Below, piece after piece: positions 1-6,365 of a stretch of DNA of 24,947 bases. Numbering within the stretch: the stretch's first letter is position 1; every line of letters starts with the position of its first letter. The notes beneath the pieces are model-generated. The model worked only from the letters and a program-made list of their open reading frames with translations. It did no database searches and was not told the DNA's origin. Source of the stretch: Candidatus Woesearchaeota archaeon (GTDB lineage Archaea; Nanobdellota; Nanobdellia; Woesearchaeales; JACPBV01); assembly GCA_016180165.1 (NCBI GenBank), contig JACPBU010000015.1, positions 1 through 24,947 on the forward strand. The letters run 5' to 3'. Made by a program: the position numbers and the translations under genes.

Positions 1-42
1 TTAAGGATTAAATATTAAGGATATAAGACTTTGCCAGAAAGA

Positions 43-84
43 ATGAGCTTGAGAATCCAGTAAAGGATGAGCCTGAGAATCCAG
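43..84. repeat. Two-copy 18-bp direct repeat downstream of leuD
   Basis: ATGAGCTTGAGAATCCAG at 43-60 recurs with one mismatch at 67-84, a period of 24 bases. It lies just after the leuD stop (leuD reads on the minus strand). No supported gene covers 1-96, and the function is unknown. Confidence 0.6.
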
Positions 85-96
85 AAAAATTCCAGG

Positions 97-693
97 TCAA
101 AACTTCAAATATGGCAGCTTTCCGGCAACGCTTTCAATCCCTTCCCTGGCTTCTAAGAGCAGCCTTGTGGAATCCCATGTTCCTTCGAGCAATGATTTTC
201 TTGAGCTTTCTTTCATTGAGAACGGGGCTTTATCTTCGGCATACTCAATTTCTTTCTTAGATATATCAATAATAATCTCATGCCCTGGATTTTCTTCGAT
301 AAAGTCCATCAGTTCGTCAATCTCTTCTTTGGGAAGGGTGATGGTAGGAACCCCCATCATGGTGCAGTTCCCCGAAAAAATCTCTGCAAAACTCTCGCCG
401 ACTATTGCCTTGATTCCCCATCTCATGAGAGCCTGTGGTGCGTGCTCCCTGCTCGAGCCGCAGCCGAAGTTCTTGTTGACAACAAGCACCGAAGCTCCAT
501 TGAACCTCTCATCGTTGAAAGGATGGGCTTTCTTGTTTCCGTTCTCATCGAAGCGCTCATCAAAAAAAGGGTATTTCCCCATGCTAGCAAACGTGACTTC
601 CTTCATGTATCGTGCAGGGATGATCCTGTCGGTGTCAATATCGTTTCCCCGGGTGACGATGCCGGTTCCTTTGATGCGGATTATTTTGGGCAT
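97..693 (-). CDS. leuD: 3-isopropylmalate dehydratase small subunit LeuD
   Basis: Small (swivel-domain) subunit of isopropylmalate isomerase. With LeuC it converts 2-isopropylmalate to 3-isopropylmalate in leucine biosynthesis in the cytoplasm. The 198-aa product begins with the family pattern DIDTDRIIPARYMK near residues 18-31. It has the substrate-loop motif NFGCGSSREHAPQAL at about 74-88 and the ESFAEIFSGN segment just after. The length matches bacterial LeuD (about 200 aa) rather than the usual archaeal form of about 165 aa, which suggests horizontal acquisition (inference). The ATG at 693 lies about 31 bases from a TATA-like box, so the mRNA is probably leaderless. It is separated from its partner leuC by a methyltransferase gene and hicBA, so the usual leuCD operon is split. 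It needs a working LeuC, and the copy here is frameshifted. Confidence 0.95.
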   Translation of the reverse strand: MPKIIRIKGTGIVTRGNDIDTDRIIPARYMKEVTFASMGKYPFFDERFDENGNKKAHPFNDERFNGASVLVVNKNFGCGSSREHAPQALMRWGIKAIVGESFAEIFSGNCTMMGVPTITLPKEEIDELMDFIEENPGHEIIIDISKKEIEYAEDKAPFSMKESSRKSLLEGTWDSTRLLLEAREGIESVAGKLPYLKF

Positions 694-720
694 TGGTAAA
701 TTAAAGTATTACTCCCCACC

Positions 721-728
721 ATATAAAA
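721..728 (-). promoter_or_regulatory. TATA-like box for leuD
   Basis: TTTTATAT on the minus strand, centred about 31 bases from the leuD ATG. This is consistent with a leaderless archaeal promoter. Confidence 0.55.
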
Positions 729-770
729 TTAGCGTTTTCGAGCTGAAATTTAATTTCTTGAAGGATTACT

Positions 771-788
771 CATTAGTGGTCACTAATG
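771..788. promoter_or_regulatory. Perfect palindrome beside a TATA box, candidate operator
   Basis: CATTAGTG-GT-CACTAATG is an 8+8 bp perfect inverted repeat that ends 6 bases before the TATA box at 795-802. This is a typical place for an archaeal activator or repressor to bind. A shorter related palindrome, AGTGTCACT, lies at 1881-1889, past the methyltransferase gene. Which regulator binds is unknown. Confidence 0.5.
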
Positions 789-794
789 GAAAGA

Positions 795-802
795 TTTATA
801 AA
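795..802 (+). promoter_or_regulatory. TATA box for the gene at 828
   Basis: TTTATAAA preceded by a purine-rich BRE-like stretch (GGAAAGA). It is centred about 29 bases before the ATG at 828 and supports that start over the in-frame ATG at 837. Confidence 0.7.
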
Positions 803-827
803 ACATTTAGAACACCTTCAATATTAG

Positions 828-1781
828 ATGATTTCTATGAAAAACGCCAAAGGTTCTAAGCCTGACCCTCGACAAATAAGCCCCATTGCTGTAATATGCG
901 CTAAATCCTTGGCAAGAGATTCTAATGTGCCTTATGCTAGAGAAATTTGGAAAGAACTGGGAAGGTATGACACTGCCGTTATTCGAGAAGGGAATCTCCG
1001 CCTTATCAATTTTTTAAGAAGGCTATTGTTTTTATATCCGAGTGTCTCAGGGCTAAAATCAATCCTGGAAGGAAGGCATTTGGCTATTGATTATGCTTTA
1101 GAAGCTGAAGGCAACCCCCATGTGATGGAATTAGCATCTGGGCTTTCTCCAAGAGGCTTGTATTTTACACGATGGGATTCGGGCCTAGTCTACATAGAAA
1201 CAGAATTGGAAGGATTACTACAGATAAAGAGAGAAATTGTAACTGGAATAAGGAAAGCAGAGTTGCTGGAAGGGCGCGCTGCAACCCCAAACTATCATTT
1301 AAGTCCATTAAACGTTGTCGATAGATCCCAGTTTATGGAAGCAGTCAAGCCCTATGCAAGTTCTAAGAAAGATAGGCCTTTGGCAATTGTGCATGCTGGC
1401 CTTTTCCCATACCTTGATAAGGAGGAGCAAAAAAAGATGAGAGATAATGTTGCAGAAGCGTTAAGAACATACAGCCCAAATGGTATGTGGATTACGCCGG
1501 ACTTGGTGATAGATGAAAAAGAATTGAAGTCAAATTTGTTGATGAGATTGTTGATGAAATTAATAGAGATAAAAACGGGCAGAAAGTTTACCTTTTTCGA
1601 AAGTGAAGAGGAAACAGAGAAATTCTTAGCAGAAGGCGGATTTACAAAACAAACCATCCCAAGCGCTTATCTGGCGGATAGATTAAGCTGTGTTGATATT
1701 TTAAAATTAAATCGAGAACAAGTAAGGCAAAAAGCCCGAATGTTTGATATTTATAAAATGAGATTATGCTCACCAACGTAA
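828..1781 (+). CDS. Probable SAM-dependent methyltransferase, LCM/PPM1-like fold
   Basis: Protein of 317 aa. Its middle has the arrangement expected of leucine-carboxyl-methyltransferase-like (COG3315-type) enzymes. A glycine-containing SAM-binding motif I (VMELASGLSPRG, about 98-109) is followed by an acidic motif II strand (VYIETELEG). A later strand and helix (AIVHAGLFPYLDKEE, about 186-200) resembles the family's EGVLMYL segment. The substrate cannot be read from the sequence. The start is set by the TATA box 29 bases upstream. It lies on the strand opposite leuC and leuD, between them, so it belongs to the material that splits the leucine operon. The family assignment rests on motif resemblance only. 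Confidence 0.6.
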   Translation: MISMKNAKGSKPDPRQISPIAVICAKSLARDSNVPYAREIWKELGRYDTAVIREGNLRLINFLRRLLFLYPSVSGLKSILEGRHLAIDYALEAEGNPHVMELASGLSPRGLYFTRWDSGLVYIETELEGLLQIKREIVTGIRKAELLEGRAATPNYHLSPLNVVDRSQFMEAVKPYASSKKDRPLAIVHAGLFPYLDKEEQKKMRDNVAEALRTYSPNGMWITPDLVIDEKELKSNLLMRLLMKLIEIKTGRKFTFFESEEETEKFLAEGGFTKQTIPSAYLADRLSCVDILKLNREQVRQKARMFDIYKMRLCSPT

Positions 1782-1812
1782 GTATTTATACAAAAAAGTT
1801 TGTTGCTTCATA

Positions 1813-1842
1813 ATACGAAAAAACACCTTATGTTTTTTGTAT
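1813..1842. repeat. A/T-rich hairpin resembling the repeat at 5020-5079
   Basis: ATACGAAAAAACA at 1813-1825 is nearly complementary to TGTTTTTTGTAT at 1831-1842 (one unpaired C). It follows the methyltransferase stop and could act in termination. The left half, TAATACGAAAA, also occurs at 5028-5038. Confidence 0.5.
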
Positions 1843-1854
1843 CCCTCTGGGATA

Positions 1855-1893
1855 AACAAGTGACCTTATGTATAGAAACTAGTGTCACTTGTT
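1855..1893. repeat. 10-bp inverted repeat
   Basis: AACAAGTGAC at 1855-1864 is exactly complementary to GTCACTTGTT at 1884-1893, with 19 bases between. It lies in the 280-bp gap between the methyltransferase and hicB. It could be a 3'-end hairpin or an operator; the sequence does not decide. Confidence 0.5.
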
Positions 1894-1922
1894 ATAGATT
1901 AGTGGGGAAGTATGAATTGGGT

Positions 1923-2000
1923 TCACACAAATTCCGTCACATCCACCACTTCCCCATGCACCGCAGCAGCAGCGACTATCGAAGGGCTCATCACAAGTGC
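1923..2000 (-). pseudogene. Relic of a second leuC 3' end (25 codons)
   Basis: The minus strand reads 25 codons ending in TGA that match the C terminus of LeuC. About 14 of 25 residues agree with the intact copy at 2509-2583, including MSP, VAAAA and VVDV. At DNA level, 1937-1957 and 2523-2543 differ by one base in 21, and a second block (1979-1992 and 2568-2581) also matches closely. No earlier part of leuC is present, so this is a fragment and not a gene. The two copies bracket hicBA as direct repeats. Confidence 0.75.
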
Positions 2001-2030
2001 ATCTTCTTTTTCTGCATTTGTAATAGATAA

Positions 2031-2040
2031 TTATTTAAAG
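2031..2040 (+). promoter_or_regulatory. TATA box for hicBA
   Basis: TTATTTAAAG, centred 26 bases before the hicB ATG at 2062, fits a leaderless start. Confidence 0.65.
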
Positions 2041-2061
2041 CCTTTGTTCTTTCTGTAATGG

Positions 2062-2280
2062 ATGGAGCGTCGGCTTTCAGTTGTTGTTTCTAAAGAAGAG
2101 GATTTTTTTGTAGCTAGGGGAGTGGAAATAGAGCTTGCCAGCCAAGGAAAAAGTGTAGAGGAGGCTTTAGATAACCTTAAAGATGCCTTTGGCCTTTGGC
2201 TTAAGCATGCAGAGCCCGAAGAGCTTGCCCCTATAAGCGGAAAACAGTCTCCCCTCGTTACCCAAGTTGTCGCTGCATGA
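2062..2280 (+). CDS. hicB: HicB-family antitoxin
   Basis: Antitoxin of 72 aa that would neutralise the adjacent HicA RNase. It shows the partial RNase-H-like HicB fold: an N-terminal strand, then FFVARGVEIELASQGKSVEEALDNLKDAF (about 15-43), the family pattern of a strand, the S-x-G-x-(S/T)-x-EEAL turn and a long helix. It has no C-terminal DNA-binding extension of the size seen in long HicB proteins, so autoregulation would need another feature. Its stop overlaps the hicA start (ATGA at 2277-2280), so translation is coupled. The order hicB-hicA is the reverse of the E. coli order but common in this family. Partial copies of the leuC 3' end flank the pair, which suggests insertion. Confidence 0.85.
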   Translation: MERRLSVVVSKEEDFFVARGVEIELASQGKSVEEALDNLKDAFGLWLKHAEPEELAPISGKQSPLVTQVVAA

Positions 2281-2507
2281 AATTGCCAATACTTTCCGGA
2301 AGAGAGATGGTAAAGATTCTTTGTAACGAATTTGGATTTGCCTTTCTGGACCAGACAGGAAGCCATGTCATTCTGTTCAGGGAGCGTTATGGAATAAAGA
2401 GGAAACCGGTCGTTCCGCAGCATCCAGAGCTTAGGACAGGAACATTGTTAAGCATCTTAAAACAGGCGGGATTGACGAGAAAAGATTTGGAAGATGTTTT
2501 AAAATAA
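2277..2507 (+). CDS. hicA: HicA-family mRNA interferase toxin
   Basis: Toxin of 76 aa with a double-stranded-RNA-binding-domain-like fold. It would cleave mRNA independently of the ribosome when free of HicB. The sequence shows SGREMVKIL at the N terminus, then GSHVILFR with the catalytic His of the G-S-H motif (about residue 36). The conserved VPQHPEL and GTLLSILKQAGL segments follow. All expected blocks are present, so it looks intact. It overlaps hicB by 4 bases. It ends one base before the convergent leuC stop, an unusually tight junction. Confidence 0.88.
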   Translation: MKLPILSGREMVKILCNEFGFAFLDQTGSHVILFRERYGIKRKPVVPQHPELRTGTLLSILKQAGLTRKDLEDVLK

Positions 2508-2508
2508 T

Positions 2509-3922
2509 CTAAAGAATATTTCTCACATCCACCACTTTCCCATTAATTGCGGCAGCTGCCACCATCGCAGGGCTCATCAGCAATGTCCTTCCTTTTGGGC
2601 TTCCCTGCCTGCCGATGAAGTTCCTGTTCGACGAAGATGCGCAGAGCTGGCCTCCTTTCAGCCTGTCGGTGTTCATGCCGAGGCACATCGAGCAGCCTGC
2701 GCCCCTCCATTCAAACCCAGCGGCAATAAATATTCTGTCCAGCCCTTCTTTTTCAGCAGCTTTTTTCACCTGCTGTGAACCCGGAACGACGATTGCCTTA
2801 ACATGTGCCGCAACCTTCTTTCCCTTAACAATCCCGGCAGCTTCCCTCAGGTCGGAAATCCTTGAGTTTGTGCATGAGCCGAGGAATGCGACATCAATCT
2901 TTTTTCCCTCGATAGGTTCATTCTCCTTAAACCCCATATGCTCCAACGCCCTTTGGGCAGTCATCTGCTCGTCTTTTGGAAATGATGAGATGGCAGGAAT
3001 CCTTTCCGATATCCCGATTGCCTGCCCGGGATTTATTCCCCAGGTAACTGTCGGCTCTATCTTTGAAGCATCGAGCTCAACAATATCGTCGTAAAGCGCA
3101 TCCCTGTCTGATGCGATAGATTTCCAGTATTTCAAAGCTTTCTCGAATATTCCATCATCAGGCTTTGGGGCAAACTCTCTCCCTTTGATGTAAGCAAAAG
3201 TCTTTTCGTCGGGATTCACATAGCCGCAGGTAGCGCCGCCTTCGATGCTCATATTGCAGACAGTCATGCGCTCTTCCATGCCCATAGCTTCCACCGCTGT
3301 CCCTGAATACTCATAAGCAAAGCCGATGCCGCCATTGACTCCAAGTTTTCTGATTATTGTGAGAATGACATCTTTGGCATAGACACCCTTGCCAAGAGCA
3401 CCGTTAATGGCAATTTTCCTCACTTTTGGCTTTGACAGCGCAAGGCATTGAGTAGCGAGGATATCCCTGACCTGCGAAGTTCCTATTCCGAATGCGATGC
3501 TCCCAAAAGCGCCATGCGTCGAAGTGTGAGAATCACCGCATGCTATCGTCATTCCGGGCTGAGTCAATCCCAGCTCCGGGCCGATGACGTGGACAATGCC
3601 CTGCCTTGCATCCCTCATCCCTGACATCAAAAAGGCTGATGCCAAACTCCTTTGCGTTCTTCTCAAGCTCCTGCATCATCTTTTCAGCCATATCGTCGGA
3701 AAATGGCCTGCTTTGATTGTCAGTTGGAACGATGTGGTCAACAGTTGCAAATGTCATTTTTGGATAGAGAACTTTTAATCCCATCTCCCTGAGCATCTGG
3801 AATGCCTGAGGGGAAGTTACTTCATGGATAAGGTGAAGGCCGATAAAGAGCTGGGTCTGGCCGGTTGGCAGTTTTCTGACTGTATGCAGCTTCCAGGCTT
3901 TGTTAAAGAGGTTTTGCGGCAT
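2509..3922 (-). pseudogene. leuC: 3-isopropylmalate dehydratase large subunit LeuC, frameshifted
   Basis: Catalytic 4Fe-4S subunit of isopropylmalate isomerase (aconitase superfamily). The N-terminal part reads from ATG 3922 (HLIHEVTSPQAF, FATVDHIVP). The rest continues in another frame from about 3610 down (RQGIVHVIGPELG, CGDSHTSTHGAFG, and the cluster cysteines in GSCTNSR and GCSMC). The break is a perfect 7-bp tandem duplication at 3609-3622. Removing one copy gives a continuous 468-aa protein whose spacing equals E. coli LeuC (466 aa). The length indicates the bacterial-type enzyme. The TATA box is 26 bases upstream. Either the gene is truly broken, it switches by slippage, or the assembly is wrong here. 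The convergent hicA ends one base away. Confidence 0.92.
3609..3622. repeat. 7-bp perfect tandem duplication causing the leuC frameshift
   Basis: CATCCCT occurs twice in a row on the plus strand (AGGGATG twice in leuC sense). Deleting one unit restores the reading frame and the exact spacing between LFD and RQGIVHV expected from E. coli LeuC. Confidence 0.85.
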
Positions 3923-3943
3923 AATAAATGAAAAATGGCTGGA

Positions 3944-3953
3944 GATTTAAAAG
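3944..3953 (-). promoter_or_regulatory. TATA box for leuC
   Basis: CTTTTAAATC on the minus strand, centred 26 bases from the ATG at 3922, indicates a leaderless transcript. Confidence 0.65.
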
Positions 3954-4076
3954 TTGTTGTTTTTTTATATTTCGGCAGATGTATATCCTGAGTCTTTCTG
4001 GGGCTCTACCTCTTATCGGCAAAAAGGAAGGGCATGTGCAGGTGTTTGTTACCGGAGAGTAGCAAGGATAGAAAGA

Positions 4077-4120
4077 TTTAAAAAGGATGATGCATCACCA
4101 TCCCTACCAAATCCGGAGGT
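4077..4120 (+). promoter_or_regulatory. TATA box and Shine-Dalgarno site of the gene at 4129
   Basis: TTTAAAAA at 4077-4084 would place transcription near 4106. GGAGGT at 4115-4120 is a strong ribosome-binding site 8 bases before ATG 4129. It argues against the upstream in-frame ATGs at 4087 and 4090, which would lie before the transcript start. Confidence 0.7.
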
Positions 4121-4128
4121 TGAGAAAA

Positions 4129-4887
4129 ATGCCAATTCGAGAAGAAGATGTAGGTGAAGGTGAGTTAAAGAGGCGAGCTATGGGTGACGAATCCGCTGAG
4201 GACAGTATGAACTCAGGTGCTGCGGAGCTTAATGATTTTGTACCTTCAAGCTCAAGAGAATCAACTGAAGGATTGCAGATAATCAGCTTAGTTACACCAA
4301 GGGAAGTGAAAACTCAACTTTTGGGGGAAGAAACACGTATACCTGAGCATGTTAAAGGCACCGGGCCTACTCCATCTTATATTATTACCAGCGCAATAAC
4401 TGTTGACCAGCTTGTTGATCGTATCAAGGGTGATGAGGTTTTCCAGGATACTGGATGGAGCAGGAAAGACTTCCATCAATCATTCTTGGAATTATGCAGA
4501 AATGAACCTTCTTATGCAGGCTCTATTGCTGAGGTTGGAGGGAAGGCTACCGGGGTTTGGGATTATAGTGGAACCCGCTCCCAAGAGTTTGAAGGCTCTT
4601 CAAGAACGCATTACAGAGTCTTTCAATTTATTGACCAAAGAGTTAGTTTAAACCCTTCAGAGACGGCCAGGGCCATTTTAGGAAAGCGTGTAGAAGATGA
4701 TGACCCGCTTTTGCGTGCGCTTCAAGAAGAAGCGGAAGATTCCGCTCCAAACCAGCTTTTAACCGCATTGATGGCTCAAATCTATAAGGAAAGCAAAGCT
4801 GAGGGAAAGGGCCCAGTTGTGTTTATTGATGGAAAGTGGCAGGTATTTACTGCCTACCCTTTTAACGCTCGCAAAAAAGGAGCCTGA
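4129..4887 (+). CDS. Hypothetical protein, 252 aa
   Basis: I do not recognise a family. The start is ATG 4129, chosen from the Shine-Dalgarno site. The first 45 residues are acidic and probably disordered (many E, D and S). A more regular region follows, with strands such as LQIISLVTPREV and a helical stretch around SRKDFHQSFLELCRN. The acidic segment EDDDPLLRALQEEAEDSAPNQLL looks like helix. The C terminus ends in VVFIDGKWQVFTAYPFN and a basic tail. There are no membrane segments, signal peptide or cysteine motifs. It lies upstream of and codirectional with the NorQ/NorD-like pair, but more than 500 bases of structured non-coding DNA separate them, so operon membership is doubtful. Confidence 0.6.
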   Translation: MPIREEDVGEGELKRRAMGDESAEDSMNSGAAELNDFVPSSSRESTEGLQIISLVTPREVKTQLLGEETRIPEHVKGTGPTPSYIITSAITVDQLVDRIKGDEVFQDTGWSRKDFHQSFLELCRNEPSYAGSIAEVGGKATGVWDYSGTRSQEFEGSSRTHYRVFQFIDQRVSLNPSETARAILGKRVEDDDPLLRALQEEAEDSAPNQLLTALMAQIYKESKAEGKGPVVFIDGKWQVFTAYPFNARKKGA

Positions 4888-4904
4888 GCAAAAAGCTAAA
4901 TAAT

Positions 4905-4936
4905 CATTTTTTTCAGCAGCACATTTTGGGGCTGCT
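4905..4936 (+). terminator. T-tract and hairpin after the gene at 4129
   Basis: A run of T at about 4907-4913 is followed by the hairpin AGCAGC (4915-4920) and GCTGCT (4931-4936). Archaeal polymerase terminates at T-runs, so this is a plausible 3' end. Confidence 0.45.
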
Positions 4937-5019
4937 CATTTGCATCTTCAATTTGATAGTATGAGCCATAGCAAATAACGCAAAAATACTTACGGATAAA
5001 TATTGATGGATAATAGTAG

Positions 5020-5079
5020 CCCTTTCGTAATACGAAAATACGATTGTTGCCCGTTTGTAACACGAAAAACACGTTATTT
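5020..5079. repeat. Two tandem 30-bp A-tract repeats
   Basis: Units 5020-5049 and 5050-5079 both follow the pattern CCC-N-TT-N-GTAA-Y-ACGAAAA followed by YACG. Part of the unit recurs at 1806-1824 after another gene. The repeats precede two larger hairpins and belong to the non-coding stretch 4888-5423. Confidence 0.55.
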
Positions 5080-5090
5080 TTTTGTAAAAA

Positions 5091-5140
5091 AAATGCGAAC
5101 TATCCCCGCCCTAAAGGGCGGGGCTTTTACGTTCGCATTT
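5091..5140. repeat. Nested palindrome, hairpin element 1
   Basis: The outer arms AAATGCGAAC (5091-5100) and GTTCGCATTT (5131-5140) pair over 10 bp. Inside, CCCCGCCC (5104-5111) and GGGCGGGG (5116-5123) pair over 8 bp around a TAAA loop. Such GC-rich palindromes resemble the ends of IS200/IS605-type elements and the palindrome-associated non-autonomous elements derived from them. No tnpA or tnpB is in the window. Confidence 0.75.
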
Positions 5141-5146
5141 TTAGAT

Positions 5147-5193
5147 TCAAAAGTCGCTCTAAAGAGCGGGGCTTTACACCCAGCGACTTTTGA
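5147..5193. repeat. Hairpin element 2, related core with different arms
   Basis: TCAAAAGTCGCT (5147-5158) pairs perfectly with AGCGACTTTTGA (5182-5193). Inside, CGCTC (5155-5159) can pair with GAGCG (5164-5168) around TAAA. The two pairings share bases 5155-5158, so they exclude each other. The core 5155-5179 closely matches 5107-5130 of element 1, while the outer arms differ completely yet remain self-complementary. Confidence 0.75.
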
Positions 5194-5209
5194 GTAATAA
5201 GGGATACGG

Positions 5210-5228
5210 AAAAACGATTTTCGTTTTT
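5210..5228. repeat. Small A/T-rich hairpin
   Basis: AAAAACG (5210-5216) pairs with CGTTTTT (5222-5228) and is followed by a further T. It could act as a terminator for any transcript from the preceding hairpin region. The 80 bases after it, up to the TATA box at 5316, show no gene. Confidence 0.4.
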
Positions 5229-5315
5229 TGTACCACGCAGGTGTAAGCAAACGGCATATCTTTGCCTAACGAAAGCATTCCACAAATCGGAGGGATGTTT
5301 AGTCCTCAAAGCCCG

Positions 5316-5325
5316 TATAAATTTA
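5316..5325 (+). promoter_or_regulatory. TATA box for the NorQ/NorD-like operon
   Basis: TATAAATTTA would start transcription near 5345. That leaves a leader of about 80 bases before ATG 5424, longer than at most genes here. The leader has the direct repeat ATTGGCGA at about 5368 and 5383. Confidence 0.5.
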
Positions 5326-5423
5326 TTATTATTGCGGTTATTGGCAAAATTGTGTCGTTGGTTAGAATTGGCGATTTACTATTGGCGAATCTGATTTGAA
5401 CAAGATTGAAAAACAGGAAGACA

Positions 5424-6365
5424 ATGGCAAAAAAGCAAACTGACGTCATTAAAATCCCGGTAAAAGAATTCCGATACGAAGCCTGCAGGATTATTCCCCA
5501 GAAGGAGTATTCTATCACTGAACAGCCTTTTTACCGCCCCATAGAGAATGAAGTGGACGATGCCTTAGCTGCTTACCTTGATGGCAAATCGGTCCTTCTT
5601 CTTGGGCCAACCGGAACCGGAAAGAACCGCCTTGTTGAATACCTAAACTGGAGAGCAAACAAACTTTTAAGGGAGCAGGGGGATAAAACTGTCATCCCCT
5701 TATACAAGCTCGTCGGAAATGAAGATATTCTTACATCTGAATTAGTCAGCAGGGGTTCTCTTCAAAAGGCTGTTGAGGAAGGTATACTTGAAAGCTGCGT
5801 AAGGGAAGGGGGCATTTTTTATTTTGATGAAATCTTTCAGGCAAGGGATGAGCTGAGGACAATTGTCCATGAGGTAACTGATAATCGGGGCAGGATGCTC
5901 AGTGATCCAAGGCAGGAGCTGGTTTTCCGCCCCGGGAGGACCTTCGGATTTTTTGCTGCCGGTAACCCGATGTACCTGGGCCCTGACCAGGCGATGAACA
6001 GGGCAACGATGGACAGGTTTTTCACTATCTGGATGAATTATCCCCCTGAGCCTGCAGAAATTGAGATTGTGTTAAAAGAGGGGCAGGTCAACGAAGAAAT
6101 CGCTTCTGCCCTGGTCAAGCTTGCCGGGGAAACGAGAAAACTTAAGGGGAGCTATGGATTAAGGGAAGGTGCCAGCACGCGGGCTCTTGTCGAGGCGGCA
6201 CAGCTTTACGCACAAGGGATGCCTCTTCCAAGGGCAGTCAAGGGCAGGATTATCAATACTCTTACCCATGACCAGGGAGACCTTGCAAAGATACAGAAAG
6301 CCCTCCGCGATGACTCCCTCAAGGTTCCTCCAATAATCTTCGGGGAAGGAAATGGCCAAAAATGA
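5424..6365 (+). CDS. MoxR-group AAA+ ATPase, NorQ/CbbQ-like
   Basis: Protein of 313 aa. NorQ/CbbQ ATPases work with a VWA protein (NorD/CbbO) to remodel or activate a client enzyme. The sequence shows a Walker A loop GPTGTGKN at 61-68 followed by RLVEYL, as in NorQ. The Walker B segment is GIFYFDEI (D135, E136), the sensor-1 Asn is N181 in AAGNPMY, and an arginine-finger-like R198 sits in DRFF. The odd point is N68 where nearly all P-loops have Thr or Ser; this residue normally binds the Mg of MgATP. The start is ATG 5424, preceded by AGGAAG; an upstream TTG at 5406 is less likely. The stop overlaps the next gene by 14 bases, so the two are translationally coupled. Isolated from any nor or cbb gene, its client is unknown. 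Confidence 0.85.
   Translation: MAKKQTDVIKIPVKEFRYEACRIIPQKEYSITEQPFYRPIENEVDDALAAYLDGKSVLLLGPTGTGKNRLVEYLNWRANKLLREQGDKTVIPLYKLVGNEDILTSELVSRGSLQKAVEEGILESCVREGGIFYFDEIFQARDELRTIVHEVTDNRGRMLSDPRQELVFRPGRTFGFFAAGNPMYLGPDQAMNRATMDRFFTIWMNYPPEPAEIEIVLKEGQVNEEIASALVKLAGETRKLKGSYGLREGASTRALVEAAQLYAQGMPLPRAVKGRIINTLTHDQGDLAKIQKALRDDSLKVPPIIFGEGNGQK

Noticed and set aside
167..859. Long open plus-strand frame of 230 codons
   Set aside because: It is antisense to conserved leuD, and its product has no recognisable motif.
5091..5193. Complete IS200/IS605 insertion sequence
   Set aside because: No transposase or TnpB frame lies nearby; only the palindromes resemble such ends.
5003..5197. 64-codon open frame across the hairpins
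   Set aside because: It consists of the palindromic and A-tract repeats, and its translation has no protein-like pattern.
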